Positions 45,529 to 55,898 are shown, counted from the first letter of the stretch. The stretch is 64,000 nt of DNA from Nitrosomonadales bacterium (GCA_016235045.1 JACRME010000012.1:1-64000), one strand, 5' to 3'. A program made the numbers and translations. The notes: generated by a model from the sequence alone, not told the origin.

Positions 45529-45645
45529 AACTGCTTCATGAAATATCCGGGCTAGTGGAATGTCCGGGTTGAAACTACCTTGTCCGGGGGGGTGGATGGT
45601 TATGGGAGGCCTTGTGCTTATCGCCGAAGCGCCGGGCAAGGATAT

Positions 45646-46596
45646 TCAAACGATATCGGGTTGCGCAGACTGATCGACATCGGGCGACGGTTTGAAGTGT
45701 TGCACGTGATCCTTCAATAGCGACAGGAACAGCTTGATCACGGGCACCTGACGATGAAAGCTGGCTTTTTGCAGGGCCGTCCAGCCCTGGCTGGTCGCCA
45801 GGCTGGTCTCGGCGCCGCTGGCAATCAATGCGGTGCAGGCAGCCAGATGGCCGTTCATGGCGGCCATCATCAGCGCAGTCCAGCCGCGCAGGCTGTGGGC
45901 ATTGACGTCCGCGTTATGGGTGATGAAATGCTTGATGATGTCGGTGTGGCCGTTGAAAGCTGCCCAATGCAACGGCGTAAACCCGCCGTGATCCCGCATA
46001 TCCGCGTTGGCGCCAAACTCCATGAAGAGCTTGGCGATTTCGGTGTTGCCGTTGAAGGCGGAAAAGAACAGCGGCGTCCAGCCGCGCTCGTCGCAAGTAT
46101 CGATATTGATATTGCAGTGCAGGAACAGGCCGATCGCCTTGAGATTCCTGGCCGCAGACGCCTTCAGAAATCCGCCGGGCGTACAGGGGAAGCCCAGGTC
46201 CGCAATTTCAGTTCGCATGCCGGGGGGGATGTGGGCCCAGGGACTGTCGTCGCTCGGGGCGCGCATGTTGATGAAGTCCTGCGGGGAATGCTCGAAATTG
46301 ACGGAACTGACCGGCTTGCTGTTGAGATGCGCCAGCGGATTGTCGTCGAAGACCTTGGGCAGATTGCGCGTGCCGTCAAACACCTTGCTCAGGTAGTACA
46401 GTTCGCTGGCGACATCATGCGAAAACCCCTGGCGGTCGCTGCGCGTATTGACCAGCAACTCGAGAAAAAAATTCTCCATCTGCGGCGTGTGCCAGAGCTT
46501 GACGATTTTTTCCAGGATATGCGGGTGGTGCAACTCCAGTTGCCTGGGATAGAGGCTCTCTTCCCCATACACCAACTCCAGCATGGTGTTGTTCAT
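45646..46596 (-). CDS. Ankyrin-repeat protein (cytoplasmic)
   Basis: 316 residues, no signal peptide. The first about 150 residues match no family I know; the rest has four or five ankyrin repeats (GWTPLFFSAFNGNTEIAKLF, GFTPLHWAAFNGHTDIIKHF, GWTALMMAAMNGHLAAC, GWTALQKASF). Probably binds another protein. Not linked to an obvious partner gene. Confidence 0.82.
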   Translation of the reverse strand: MNNTMLELVYGEESLYPRQLELHHPHILEKIVKLWHTPQMENFFLELLVNTRSDRQGFSHDVASELYYLSKVFDGTRNLPKVFDDNPLAHLNSKPVSSVNFEHSPQDFINMRAPSDDSPWAHIPPGMRTEIADLGFPCTPGGFLKASAARNLKAIGLFLHCNINIDTCDERGWTPLFFSAFNGNTEIAKLFMEFGANADMRDHGGFTPLHWAAFNGHTDIIKHFITHNADVNAHSLRGWTALMMAAMNGHLAACTALIASGAETSLATSQGWTALQKASFHRQVPVIKLFLSLLKDHVQHFKPSPDVDQSAQPDIV

Positions 46597-46784
46597 GGCT
46601 TCATGCTCGGAGAAGACGGGGATTTTTGCTGCCGGAGCAGGAGTGCGAAAGCATGATGTCTGGCGGACATTCCCATAATTCGTTCGGCTGGTTCGAGTAA
46701 ATTGTGCCCGTTACGCGACCCAGGCGCAAGGCCGGGTTCGGCGCCACCGGCCGAGCGGCGGCTTCCGGAATGTTGCGGACCGGC

Positions 46785-47693
46785 TTAATGGTGGCCTGGA
46801 GCCGGTCGCTCGACCTTAACCAATAGCTGCAGCAGCATTTGTTCCGCTTGCCGCACATAGCCGCCGCCGAACAAGTTGGCGTGATTGAGGATATGGTAAA
46901 GATTGTACAGATCGCGCCGGGTTTCGTAACCCGCATGCAGCGGCCAGGCTGCGCGGTATGAGGCGTGGAAACTTGCCGGGAATCCGCCGAAAAGTTCCGT
47001 CATCGCGATATCGCACTCGCGGTCGCCGTAATAGACGGCAGGATCGAAAATGGCGGGCGCGCCGTGGGCAGTAAATGCATGATTGCCGCTCCACAGATCG
47101 CCATGCAGCAGCGACGGTTGCGGCGCGTAGCCTTCGAAAAAGGCGGGCAGGCAATCCAGCAGTTTCCCGCCCAGGTTCTGCAATTGGCCGCCGAGACCTT
47201 TTTGCGCGGCGAGTTGCAATTGGAATCCCAGGCGGTGCTCGCGCCAGAAGTCTACCCAGTTGTCTCTCCACCCATTCGGCTGCGGTGTGCTGCCGATGAA
47301 ATTGTCCCGCGAGAAACCGAACGCCTTCCCCTTGCATCGGTGCAATGCCGCCAGTTGCGCTCCCAGCAGAGGGTCATCGCCGCGCAAACCCAGTTCCAGA
47401 TATTCCAGTACCAGATAGCTTTGTTCGCCCGCAATGCCGTGCGCGATGGTTTGGGGAACGCGCAAAGTATTGGTCGCGGCGAGGGCGTCGAGTCCGGCCA
47501 CTTCCGCCACGAACATCGGCAAATGCGCTGCATCATTAAGTTTAAGGAAATAGCGTTCGCCGTCCGTGCCTTCCAGACGGAACGTCTGGTTGATGCTCCC
47601 GCCGCCTGCCGGTGTTGCAGCGCATGCTGCAAACGGGCGGTGCGTCACCGCGCCGATGGCGGCAGAGAGGTGGGAAAACAGTTTCTGCTTCAC
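46785..47693 (-). CDS. Fructosamine kinase family protein
   Basis: 302 residues: GGGSINQTFRLEGTDG near the start, LVLEYLELGLRG, the phosphotransferase loop LLHGDLWSGNH and the metal-binding FDPAVYYGDRECDIAMTE. The family phosphorylates glycated amines and is a protein-repair kinase in some bacteria. Its start overlaps the stop of the upstream VOC gene by four bases, so the two form an operon. Confidence 0.92.
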   Translation of the reverse strand: MKQKLFSHLSAAIGAVTHRPFAACAATPAGGGSINQTFRLEGTDGERYFLKLNDAAHLPMFVAEVAGLDALAATNTLRVPQTIAHGIAGEQSYLVLEYLELGLRGDDPLLGAQLAALHRCKGKAFGFSRDNFIGSTPQPNGWRDNWVDFWREHRLGFQLQLAAQKGLGGQLQNLGGKLLDCLPAFFEGYAPQPSLLHGDLWSGNHAFTAHGAPAIFDPAVYYGDRECDIAMTELFGGFPASFHASYRAAWPLHAGYETRRDLYNLYHILNHANLFGGGYVRQAEQMLLQLLVKVERPAPGHH

Positions 47694-48127
47694 GCCTTGA
47701 ACCGCAGGTCGCCCTGCTCGGTGAAGTCGAACATCGGCCCCCAGGCGACTTCCCAGAAATGGCCGTCCGGGTCGGAGAAGTAGCCGCCATGCCCGCCCCA
47801 GAAAGTATCCTGCGGGACTTTTGCGATGCGAGCGCCTGCCCCGGCCGCGCGCGCGAAGATTTGCGCGATCTCGCTCTTGCTGCGCGCGTTGTAGGCAAGC
47901 GTGAACCCGCGGAAAGTGCCGGGTGCGGGGAGCTTTATTCCTTCGCCGATGTCTTCGGCAAGCTTTTCAACCGGGTAAAGCGAGAGCCATACACCCGGCA
48001 GCGGAAAGAACGTGACGCCTTCATTCCCGGTATTGGGTGCGACGGAGAAGATTTCCCGGTAGAAGGCGGTGGAGCGGGCAAGGTCGGACACGCCCAGGGT
48101 AACGACGGTCATGCGCGGGACTTTCAT
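47690..48127 (-). CDS. VOC-family (glyoxalase/dioxygenase fold) protein
   Basis: 145 residues: RMTVVTLGVSDLARSTAFYR at the start and GGYFSDPDGHFWEVAWGP at the end, the two halves of a VOC metal site. The exact reaction is unknown. Cotranscription with a fructosamine kinase suggests a role in glycation repair or dicarbonyl handling (inference). Confidence 0.88.
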   Translation of the reverse strand: MKVPRMTVVTLGVSDLARSTAFYREIFSVAPNTGNEGVTFFPLPGVWLSLYPVEKLAEDIGEGIKLPAPGTFRGFTLAYNARSKSEIAQIFARAAGAGARIAKVPQDTFWGGHGGYFSDPDGHFWEVAWGPMFDFTEQGDLRFKA

Positions 48128-48143
48128 GCGGCCTCCTTTTCTT

Positions 48144-48263
48144 CGTCATTCCGGCGCAGGCCGGAATCCAGTAAGGGATTAAACTCTGCGCAGCAGACAA
48201 AGCCAGAACAAAATGGCGCTTGGCGGGACTTGCCAATAGGCTGGATTCCGGCCTGCGCCGGAT
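48144..48263. repeat. Paired-palindrome element, copy 2 (120 bp)
   Basis: Starts CGTCATTCCGGCGCAGGCCG and ends CTGGATTCCGGCCTGCGCCG; the final bases (GATAACC) have lost the GAATGACG end seen in the other copies. Internal GCAGACAAAGCCAGAAC is shared with copies at 39757 and 52885. It lies just upstream of the VOC gene start, in the gap to the PfkB gene. Confidence 0.75.
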
Positions 48264-48385
48264 AACCAGCGACTTGGCGCATGTTCATCGCGCTTAGTCG
48301 ATTGGCTATAACCAATGACTTGCCGCTTCAGCGGCTTAGTCAGATGGCTAGTAGTTTTACCAGTAGTTTCACCAATGACAGAAGC

Positions 48386-49324
48386 TTACAACGCGATGCG
48401 CGAACCGAAATGCTGCTTGTATAACTCCGCCAGTTCGGCGCGGGTGTATTTGTGGTTCTGTCCGCCGCGGCTGGCGATCTTGAGCGAGCCCATCAGTGAA
48501 GCGAGGCGGCCAGTGGTTTCCCAGTCCCAGCCTTTCTGGATGCCGTGCAGCAAACCGGCGCGGTAAGCGTCGCCGCAACCGGTCGGGTCGACGATGGCCT
48601 TCGGTTTCGGGGTGGGGATGGAAATCTGTTTGCCGTCGGCGTAGATGAGGGAGCCGTCGCCGCCGAGCGTAACGATCAGCGCCGTGACGCGCTGCGCGAT
48701 ATCCGACAGCGACTTGCCGGTTTTTTCCTCCAGCATCCTGGCTTCGTAGTCGTTCACGGTGACGAAATTGGCCTGGTCGATGAACTCCAGCAGTTCCCTG
48801 CCGGAAAACATCGGCATGCCCTGTCCCGGGTCGAATACGAACGGAATATTGGCTTCGGCAAATTCGCGCGCATGGTTGATCATGCCGTCGCGGCCGTCGG
48901 GCGAGACGATGCCCAGGGTAACTTCGCCGGCCTCGCTCACATGGTTCAGGTGCGACATGCCCATGGCGCCCGGATGGAACGCGGTGATCTGGTTATCGTC
49001 CAGGTCGGTGGTAATGAATGCCTGGCCGGTGAAGTTGCCCGCCACGGGGCGAACATGCGTTTGCGGCAGGCCGAGGTTCTCCAGGCGTTGCGCGTAGGGC
49101 GCGAAATCGTCGCCCACGGTTGCCATGATCAGCGGATGGCCGCCCAGCAGTTGCAGGTTGTAGGCGATGTTGCCGGCGCAGCCGCCGTACTCGCGGCGCA
49201 TCTCCGGCACCAGGAATGCAACATTCAGGATATGGATCTGCTCGGGCAGAATGTGTTTCTTGAATTGGTCCTTGAACACCATGATGGTGTCGTAAGCCAT
49301 GGAGCCGCAGATCAGGGTTTTCAT
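48386..49324 (-). CDS. PfkB-family carbohydrate/nucleoside kinase
   Basis: 312 residues. It has the PfkB N-terminal motif GGCAGNIAYNLQLLGG and the C-terminal DPTGCGDAYRAG with the catalytic aspartate. Betaproteobacterial relatives are usually called adenosine or sugar kinase. Substrate not determinable here. ATG 49324 directly begins MKTLICGSMAYDTI. Confidence 0.9.
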   Translation of the reverse strand: MKTLICGSMAYDTIMVFKDQFKKHILPEQIHILNVAFLVPEMRREYGGCAGNIAYNLQLLGGHPLIMATVGDDFAPYAQRLENLGLPQTHVRPVAGNFTGQAFITTDLDDNQITAFHPGAMGMSHLNHVSEAGEVTLGIVSPDGRDGMINHAREFAEANIPFVFDPGQGMPMFSGRELLEFIDQANFVTVNDYEARMLEEKTGKSLSDIAQRVTALIVTLGGDGSLIYADGKQISIPTPKPKAIVDPTGCGDAYRAGLLHGIQKGWDWETTGRLASLMGSLKIASRGGQNHKYTRAELAELYKQHFGSRIAL

Positions 49325-49520
49325 GTCGCCTCGGAATAATAATCGGGAATTCGCAGGACGCGATTGTATCAGTTATGGCGGCAGAGCCGGTTTCACGGGG
49401 GCCAGCCCCGGGCCATACCCCGGTCAACTTCAGTGCCGACCAGTCCAAATGGACTATTTGCAAATTCCTCCAAGTCACAGACTATGCGGCCATGCGCGAA
49501 AACCAATGAAGGGACGAAAA

Positions 49521-51368
49521 ATGACTGCACGTATGTTGGCGATTCTATTGATGCTGGCCGGACTCGCCGGATGCGGTGGCGGGGGTAGTGCTGCCGGGAC
49601 GCCGCCTGGAACCGCTGTCACGCTTCAGTCCATCGCGATCACGCCTGCCACGCTCACGCTGGGAAAAGGCGCGATTCAGGGCTACACGGCTACCGGAACC
49701 TATTCGGACAGCTCGACACAGGACATCACCACAAGCGCAACCTGGACTTCGAGCGCGACAGGCGTGGCGACGGTTGGGGCAAGTACGGGTGTGGTGACGA
49801 CCATTGCGGCGGGCACGACCACGCTGACCGCGTCGGCCGGCGGCAAGTCGGTAAACGTGGACATCACGGTGACGTCGACCGTGGCCAAGCAGATTGTTGC
49901 GCTCGCGGTGTCGCCGGACCAAGTGCGCGTCACGCCGAACTCGACCAAACAACTGACCGCGACCGCGACCTATTCCGACGGCAGTTCGGCAGATGTCACG
50001 CCGAATGTAACGTGGTCGTCCGGGGATGCGTCTATTGCCACCGTGAGCAATACCGGGTTGCTTACTGCAGGAGCCACGGCAGGCAGCGTGTCGGTCTCGG
50101 CGGCCATGGGCGCCGCCACCGGCAAGAGCCATTCCTCCATCGACAGCGTCACGCTGATCGGACTGGGCATTACGCCGCAGACCATCTATACCGGCATCGC
50201 CTGGGATCCGGGCACCTGGGTCAGTGCAAGCCTGTCGAACGGCACCGGCCAGACGCCCTATTCCGCTACGTTTGCGATCACCGGATGTACCCCTGCCAAT
50301 GCCGCCACGTACGATTCGACGACCGGGATGATCTCGGCCAACAAGATAGGCACCTGCGCCATGACCGCTTCGGTCGGGACCAACGCCGGCACGGTGACAT
50401 CGTCGGCTGCGACGCTGACCGTTTCCGAGCCAGTGTTGAATACGATAGCCATTACCCCGGCAACTGCAACCGTGGGAGCCGGAAGCACGCTGCAACTGGC
50501 CGCGATCGGAACCTACAATACCGGAGCAAAAAAAGACGTGACGCAACTGTTGATGTGGTCGAGCAACAGTGCAGCGGCCACGGTGGCCACGGGCAATGCG
50601 TCGGCAGGATTGGTGAGCGGCGTTGCGTCCGGCACGGCAACCATTACTGCGGCCGCGCTGGTTCCGGCGGGAAACCCGCCGGTATCGTCGGCGACGGCTG
50701 CGATCACCGTTCCCGGAACGCCTCCGGTGGCTGCGGCGGCCACGCTTTCCGGAGCGGCAGTCACCGACAACACCATCGGTATCAGCTCACTGGTGCCGAC
50801 AGTTAAGGCTACCGTCTATTCGAACGGGTATCCCGATCCGAACGGAAATATGCAACCGGGCAGCATTGCCGTCGGGTGCAACTGGTATCTGACTTATGAT
50901 CCCGTCGCGGTGATGAACATCCAGCACTTGAACTGTTCGCAGTCGCTGGTCAAATTCAACCTTGCGTCCATCCCGGCCGGCAAGACCATCGTGAATGCGA
51001 CCCTGCAGCTACAGACCTACTCCTATGGCGTGGGTTACGTGCCGCGCGCATGGCATGTGCAAGCGCTATCCAATCCCAACTGGAGCGGCAGTGCCGCAAC
51101 CTGGAACAACACGTCGTCCTACTATTACTACACCGCTTTTTCGATCGCCAATATCGCGCCGCCTTCGCCTGCCAACCAGTCGTATAACCTCGATGTGACA
51201 AATGCGGTCCGCAACTGGTACAGCGGCGCCTGGGTCAACTACGGATTCGTGCTGGGACTGGACGACATGATCACCTGGCCGTACATGATCTCGCTGGACG
51301 CCTTCAGGTTCTACGGCAGCGAAGATGCGGGCGGACGCGGGCCCAAGCTGGTGGTGAATTACCAATAA
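49521..51368 (+). CDS. Secreted lipoprotein with Big2-type Ig domains and DNRLRE-like C-terminus
   Basis: 615 residues. MLAILLMLAGLAGCGGGG is a lipoprotein signal with the lipobox LAGC (Cys18). Three or four bacterial Ig-like (Big2) repeats follow, recognisable by IAITPATLTLGKG, LAVSPDQVRVTPNS and IAITPATATVGAGS. The C-terminal about 150 residues (LVKFNLASIPAGKTIVNATL, SAATWNN, YGFVLGLDD) match the DNRLRE/CBM96-like jelly-roll group. ATG 49521 follows AAGGGA with good spacing. Likely a surface adhesin or glycan-binding protein; no partner is visible. Confidence 0.82.
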   Translation: MTARMLAILLMLAGLAGCGGGGSAAGTPPGTAVTLQSIAITPATLTLGKGAIQGYTATGTYSDSSTQDITTSATWTSSATGVATVGASTGVVTTIAAGTTTLTASAGGKSVNVDITVTSTVAKQIVALAVSPDQVRVTPNSTKQLTATATYSDGSSADVTPNVTWSSGDASIATVSNTGLLTAGATAGSVSVSAAMGAATGKSHSSIDSVTLIGLGITPQTIYTGIAWDPGTWVSASLSNGTGQTPYSATFAITGCTPANAATYDSTTGMISANKIGTCAMTASVGTNAGTVTSSAATLTVSEPVLNTIAITPATATVGAGSTLQLAAIGTYNTGAKKDVTQLLMWSSNSAAATVATGNASAGLVSGVASGTATITAAALVPAGNPPVSSATAAITVPGTPPVAAAATLSGAAVTDNTIGISSLVPTVKATVYSNGYPDPNGNMQPGSIAVGCNWYLTYDPVAVMNIQHLNCSQSLVKFNLASIPAGKTIVNATLQLQTYSYGVGYVPRAWHVQALSNPNWSGSAATWNNTSSYYYYTAFSIANIAPPSPANQSYNLDVTNAVRNWYSGAWVNYGFVLGLDDMITWPYMISLDAFRFYGSEDAGGRGPKLVVNYQ

Positions 51369-51393
51369 CTATAATCTCCTCGACGCTATATCG

Positions 51394-51421
51394 CCGTGGC
51401 AGCAATGCCACGGTTTTTTTT
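51394..51421 (+). terminator. Intrinsic terminator after the Big-domain lipoprotein
   Basis: CCGTGGCA pairs with TGCCACGG around GCAA and is followed by eight T (51414-51421). Very clear; 25 bases after the lipoprotein stop. Confidence 0.92.
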
Positions 51422-51444
51422 CGACCGGTCACGCAGAGGGGCGG

Positions 51445-52143
51445 CTACTGCTTGTCCAGAACCTTGATGAAAACCCCGATCAATTTGTCCTGCTCCTGCG
51501 TTTTTTGCGCGAACCGGAATCCGGCGCGCTGGATCGGGGTGCCGTCGGCCAGGACGGTTCTCGTAATGTGGCGCAGTTCCAGGTCGGCGATCACGGCATC
51601 GCCGTTGTTCATGATGATGCGGCAGTCTTTCAGCATCATGCCCGGCTCCAGATTGATGCCGGGGTCGTACACCAGACAGCCCAGGCCGTCGTGGCTGATG
51701 TCGATTACGTGCGATTCGAAGGGAATGAACCCGCCTTCGTCGGCGACGCAACGCAACGATAATTCGGCGGGAACGGAAGTGCGCGGGAGTTCGCGCTGGT
51801 TGTGCAGGTATAGCGCCTTGGGAAGGGCGAACTGGATGGCGGGCTGCCCGCCGATTTTGGTTTCTTCGGGCGATACGGCCTCGAACGTATAGTGCAGGCC
51901 CATGCGGTCGGTCGCGGTGAATTCCAGGGAAGACGAGGCGAGCACCATGGCGTTGGTCTGCTTGTGCAGGCTATAGGCGATGGCGAAACGCTCGGTATCG
52001 GGGTCGAACGCGACGATGCTGGAAGCGAACGGGTGCCCGCCCTTGAGCTCCGCCGAAAGCTTGCATCCTTCCTGCGCCAGCACCTTCATGAGCCGGACGA
52101 TCTCGATATGGGAGCGGAATAACAGGTTTTCGGGGCGCTTCAT
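51445..52143 (-). CDS. PilZ-domain protein with YcgR-like N-terminus
   Basis: 232 residues. The C-terminal PilZ domain has the c-di-GMP-binding RELPR (RxxxR) and DISHDGLG (DxSxxG) motifs. The N-terminal about 120 residues resemble the YcgR flagellar-brake N-domain. It would act as a c-di-GMP-responsive effector, perhaps on motility. Tail-to-tail with the lipoprotein gene. Confidence 0.87.
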   Translation of the reverse strand: MKRPENLLFRSHIEIVRLMKVLAQEGCKLSAELKGGHPFASSIVAFDPDTERFAIAYSLHKQTNAMVLASSSLEFTATDRMGLHYTFEAVSPEETKIGGQPAIQFALPKALYLHNQRELPRTSVPAELSLRCVADEGGFIPFESHVIDISHDGLGCLVYDPGINLEPGMMLKDCRIIMNNGDAVIADLELRHITRTVLADGTPIQRAGFRFAQKTQEQDKLIGVFIKVLDKQ

Positions 52144-52272
52144 GTTTTTGTTTTGTTCCTGCGACGTGGTTGCTTGCGAGCATTATGCGAACATTACCTG
52201 TTTCCGGACAAGCAGCACATTGCTGCACTCATCGGCTCGTTTGCGATCAATAAGTTGTAAACCATGAACGCG

Positions 52273-52298
52273 AACGCCATGGATTTCTCCATGGCGTT
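52273..52298. other. Perfect 11-bp hairpin between tpx and the PilZ gene
   Basis: AACGCCATGGA (52273-52283) and TCCATGGCGTT (52288-52298) with a TTTC loop. It lies 22 bases beyond the tpx stop. No T-run follows on either strand, so it may be an mRNA 3'-end stabiliser or a factor-assisted terminator rather than a classic one. Confidence 0.5.
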
Positions 52299-52319
52299 TC
52301 GTCTTGCGCGACATGAATG

Positions 52320-52865
52320 TCAGGGCGCGACAGTCTGCTCGCTCTTGTTCAAAGCAGTCAGCGCCGCGTCGTAATTCGGCTCGTGGGTGATGTCGTCCAC
52401 CAGTTCGGCATGGATGATGCGGTCTTTGTCATCCAGCACCAGCACGGCGCGCGCAGTCACGCCGGCCAGCTTCGTATCGGCAATCTTCACGCCGTAGTTG
52501 CGCATGAAATCGCGGCCGCGCATCAGCGACAGCGTAACGACGTTCTGCAACCCCTCCGCCACGCAGAAACGGTTCATGGCGAACGGCAGGTCGGCGGAAA
52601 TCACCAGCACCACGGTGTTGTTCAGCTTGCCCGCCGCTTCGTTGAATTTGCGCGTGGAAGTGGCGCACACGGCGGTGTCCAGGCTGGGCACGATGTTGAG
52701 CACCTTGCGCTTGTCGGCGAAACTTTGCAGCGAGACATCTTTCAGGTCTTTATCCACCAGCGTGAAATCGGGGGCCTGCTGGCCCACAGCCGGGAAGGTG
52801 CCGAACAAGGTGACGGGCGCACCGCCGAGGGTAGTGGCGGTTTTTTCTTTATTGTCTTTGGCCAT
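52320..52865 (-). CDS. tpx: Thiol peroxidase
   Basis: 181 residues, peroxiredoxin of the Tpx type: [19 protein letters not shown], peroxidatic cysteine in [15 protein letters not shown] and resolving cysteine in NRFCVAEGL. Reduces hydroperoxides with thioredoxin. The family is usually about 165 residues; the N-terminus here is slightly longer. Expressed after the gcv operon and its repeat, probably from its own promoter. Confidence 0.96.
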   Translation of the reverse strand: MAKDNKEKTATTLGGAPVTLFGTFPAVGQQAPDFTLVDKDLKDVSLQSFADKRKVLNIVPSLDTAVCATSTRKFNEAAGKLNNTVVLVISADLPFAMNRFCVAEGLQNVVTLSLMRGRDFMRNYGVKIADTKLAGVTARAVLVLDDKDRIIHAELVDDITHEPNYDAALTALNKSEQTVAP

Positions 52866-52884
52866 GATGTGTCTCCTAAATTTT

Positions 52885-53000
52885 CGTCATTCCGGCGCAG
52901 GCCGGAATCCAGTTAATCAATAATTTCCCCGCCGTGCGGAGACAAAGCCAAAGGCATCATTTATTAAACCAGCTGGATTCCGGCCTGCGCCGGAATGACG
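52885..53000. repeat. Paired-palindrome element, copy 3 (116 bp)
   Basis: CGTCATTCCGGCGCAGGCCG at the left end and CGGCCTGCGCCGGAATGACG at the right end are exact reverse complements; the centre has GGAGACAAAGCCAAAG. It fills nearly all of the gap between gcvP and tpx. Same family as 39757 and 48144. Confidence 0.8.
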
Positions 53001-53006
53001 TGGTGA

Positions 53007-55862
53007 TTAAACGGAACCGGTAACCGGCGGACAAGCACAAACCAGATTCTTGTCGCCGTACACATTATCCACCCGCGCCACGGCAGGCCAAAATTTATTC
53101 TCGCGTACCCATGACAACGGAAAGGCTGCCTGCTCGCGCGAGTAGGGACGCTGCCACTCGTTGGCACATACCGATTTGGCGGTATGCGGCGCATGCTTGA
53201 GGATGTTGTCCTTCTTGTCCACTTTGCCGGTGATCACTTGCTCGATCTCCGTGCGGATGGCGATCATCGCCTCGCAGAAACGGTCCAGTTCGGCCTTGGA
53301 TTCGCTCTCGGTGGGTTCCACCATCAGCGTATCCACTACCGGGAAGGAAGTCGTCGGCGCATGGAAGCCGAAGTCCATGAGGCGCTTGGCGATGTCGGTA
53401 ACTTCCACGCCTTCTTTCTTCCACTCGCGGCAATCCAGAATCATCTCGTGCGCGCAGCGGCCGTTGCTGCCGCTGTACAGCGTGGCGTAGCTGTCCTTCA
53501 GCGATTCCTTGATGTAGTTCGCATTCAGAATCGCCATCTTGGTCGCTTCGGTGAGTCCCTTGCCGCCCATCATCTTGATGTAGCCGTAGGAGATCATCAG
53601 GATCAGCGCGCTGCCGTAGGGTGCCGCCGACACCGCGTGGATGCCCTGCGCACCGCCGACCTTCACGACCGGGTGCGAAGGCAGGAACGGTGTGAGGTGC
53701 GAAGCCACGCCGATGGGGCCGACACCGGGTCCGCCGCCGCCGTGCGGGATGGCGAAGGTCTTGTGCAGGTTGAGGTGGCACACGTCCGCGCCGATGTTGC
53801 CGGGGCTGGTGAGGCCGACTTGCGCATTCATGTTGGCACCGTCCATGTACACCTGACCGCCGTTGGCGTGGATGATTGCAGTGATGTCCTTGATGCTCTC
53901 CTCGTACACGCCGTGCGTGCTGGGGTAGGTCACCATCAGGCACGACAGGTCGGCCTTGTGCTCTTCCGCCTTGGCGCGCAGGTCGTCCACGTCGATGTTG
54001 CCCTTGGCGTCGCACTTCACCACCACGATATGCATGCCGCACATCGCCGCACTCGCCGGGTTGGTACCGTGCGCGGAAGAGGGGATGAGCACCACGTTGC
54101 GCTGCGCTTCGCCGCGCGAACGGTGATAGGCCTGAATGACCAGCAGACCGGCATATTCGCCGGACGCGCCACTGTTGGGCTGGAAGCTCATCTGGGCGAA
54201 GCCGGTGATCTCGGACAGGTCGGCGTCCAGACCGGCGATCAGTTCCTGATAACCCGCAGCCTGTTCCAGCGGCACGAAGGGATGCAGGTTGGCGAACTCA
54301 GGCCAGGTCAGGCCCAGCATCTCTGAGGCTGCATTCAACTTCATGGTGCAGGAACCCAGCGAGATCATGGAGTGCGTGAGCGACAGGTCCTTGTTCTCCA
54401 GGCGCTTGATGTAACGCATCATCTCCGTTTCGGAGTGATAGCTGCTGAACACCGGATGGCTCAGGATGGCCGACTGGCGCGGTTTGACGAGCAACGGCTG
54501 GGTGGCGAGCTGCGCAGTGGTGAGTACCGGCGCTGGCTTGCCGACCTTTTGCGCGAACACGGCGAGGATGGCGTTGAGGTCGTCGAGCGAAGTGGTCTGG
54601 TCGAGCGAGATGCCCACTCCATCGGCCGCATAGCGGAAATTGATCTGCGCTGCTTCGGCCAGCGTGTGCACTTTCACGTTGTCGGTGTGCATGAGCTTGA
54701 TGGTGTCGAAGAACACGCCCTCGGCCACTTTGTAGCCGAGCTTCTTCAGTTCGCCCGCCAGCAGCGCGGTGGAACGATGCACCTGCGCGGCGATGCCGTG
54801 CAGGCCTTCCGCGCCGTGATACACCGCGTACATGCTGGCCATGATCGCCAGCAATGCCTGTGCGGTGCAGATGTTGGAAGTGGCCTTCTCGCGGCGGATG
54901 TGCTGCTCGCGCGTTTGCAGCGCCATGCGCAACGCGGGATTGCCGTCGGCATCCACCGAGACGCCGATGATGCGACCCGGCATCGAACGCTTGTGCGCGT
55001 CGCGGCAGGCAAAGTAAGCGGCGTGCGGTCCGCCGTAACCCATCGGCACGCCGAAGCGCTGTGTCGAACCCAGCACCACGTCCGCGCCCCATTCGCCGGG
55101 CGGCGTGAGCAGCACCAGACTCAGGATATCGGCGGCGACCGCGATGGTCATGCCGTTGGCTTTGGCGCGTGCGGCAAAGTCGGCATAGTCATGCACCGTG
55201 CCGTCGGCGGTCGGGTACTGTAGCAATGCGCCATACAGCTTGTCGTTGAGCGTGAGCGTCTTGAAGTCGCCGATCACCAGATCAATGCCGAGCGGTTTGG
55301 CGCGCGTCTTGAGCAGCTCGATGGTCTGCGGGAAACATTCATTGGACACAAAGAAGCTGTTCTTGCCCGCGGCTGCATCCTCGCGCGAACGCAGGCCGTG
55401 CAGCATGGTCATCGCTTCCGCGGCGGCCGTGGCTTCGTCCAGCAGGGATGCGTTGGCGATCTCCATGCCGGTCAGGTCCATGATCACGGTCTGGAAATTC
55501 AGCAGCGCTTCCAGACGGCCCTGCGCGATCTCGGCCTGATACGGCGTGTAAGCGGTGTACCAGCCCGGGTTCTCCAGCACGTTGCGCTGGATCACCGGCG
55601 GCACCACGGTGTCGTAATAACCCAGCCCGATGTAACTCTTGAACAACTTGTTCTTCGCCGCGATGCCGCGCAGATGGTTGAGGAAAGCATGTTCGCTCAT
55701 GCCCGCTGGCAGGTTGAGCGGTTTCTTCAAACGGATGGCGGCGGGCACGGTTTGGTCGATCAGCGCGTCCAGCGACGGTGCATTGATCGACTTCAGCATG
55801 GCCTGCACGTCTTGTGCACTGGGGCCGTTGTGGCGATTAACGAATTGTTCGGTGTTGTTCAT
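53007..55862 (-). CDS. gcvP: Glycine dehydrogenase (decarboxylating), P protein
   Basis: 951 residues, the full-length homodimeric form. The PLP lysine lies in [18 protein letters not shown]; the N-terminal half holds the non-catalytic repeat of the fold. It decarboxylates glycine and loads aminomethyl onto lipoyl-GcvH. Last gene of the gcvT-gcvH-gcvP operon; it ends 6 bases from the repeat at 52885-53000. Confidence 0.98.
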   Translation of the reverse strand: MNNTEQFVNRHNGPSAQDVQAMLKSINAPSLDALIDQTVPAAIRLKKPLNLPAGMSEHAFLNHLRGIAAKNKLFKSYIGLGYYDTVVPPVIQRNVLENPGWYTAYTPYQAEIAQGRLEALLNFQTVIMDLTGMEIANASLLDEATAAAEAMTMLHGLRSREDAAAGKNSFFVSNECFPQTIELLKTRAKPLGIDLVIGDFKTLTLNDKLYGALLQYPTADGTVHDYADFAARAKANGMTIAVAADILSLVLLTPPGEWGADVVLGSTQRFGVPMGYGGPHAAYFACRDAHKRSMPGRIIGVSVDADGNPALRMALQTREQHIRREKATSNICTAQALLAIMASMYAVYHGAEGLHGIAAQVHRSTALLAGELKKLGYKVAEGVFFDTIKLMHTDNVKVHTLAEAAQINFRYAADGVGISLDQTTSLDDLNAILAVFAQKVGKPAPVLTTAQLATQPLLVKPRQSAILSHPVFSSYHSETEMMRYIKRLENKDLSLTHSMISLGSCTMKLNAASEMLGLTWPEFANLHPFVPLEQAAGYQELIAGLDADLSEITGFAQMSFQPNSGASGEYAGLLVIQAYHRSRGEAQRNVVLIPSSAHGTNPASAAMCGMHIVVVKCDAKGNIDVDDLRAKAEEHKADLSCLMVTYPSTHGVYEESIKDITAIIHANGGQVYMDGANMNAQVGLTSPGNIGADVCHLNLHKTFAIPHGGGGPGVGPIGVASHLTPFLPSHPVVKVGGAQGIHAVSAAPYGSALILMISYGYIKMMGGKGLTEATKMAILNANYIKESLKDSYATLYSGSNGRCAHEMILDCREWKKEGVEVTDIAKRLMDFGFHAPTTSFPVVDTLMVEPTESESKAELDRFCEAMIAIRTEIEQVITGKVDKKDNILKHAPHTAKSVCANEWQRPYSREQAAFPLSWVRENKFWPAVARVDNVYGDKNLVCACPPVTGSV

Positions 55863-55898
55863 GGTCGGCTCTGGAATATTGGAGAGTCAAAAGCAATT

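Larger units (their letters stand above)
45123..45645. other. 523-base intergenic region
   Basis: No convincing gene. On the right side of csp it should contain the csp leader and promoter; further along is the inverted repeat at 45461-45528 and a G7 run near 45586-45592. A weak palindrome-like GATATTCAAACGATATC lies near the end of the ankyrin gene. Nothing else recognisable. Confidence 0.6.

Noticed and set aside
53184-54326. Open frame of about 380 codons opposite gcvP
   Set aside because: Antisense to a fully conserved gcvP; no recognisable domain.
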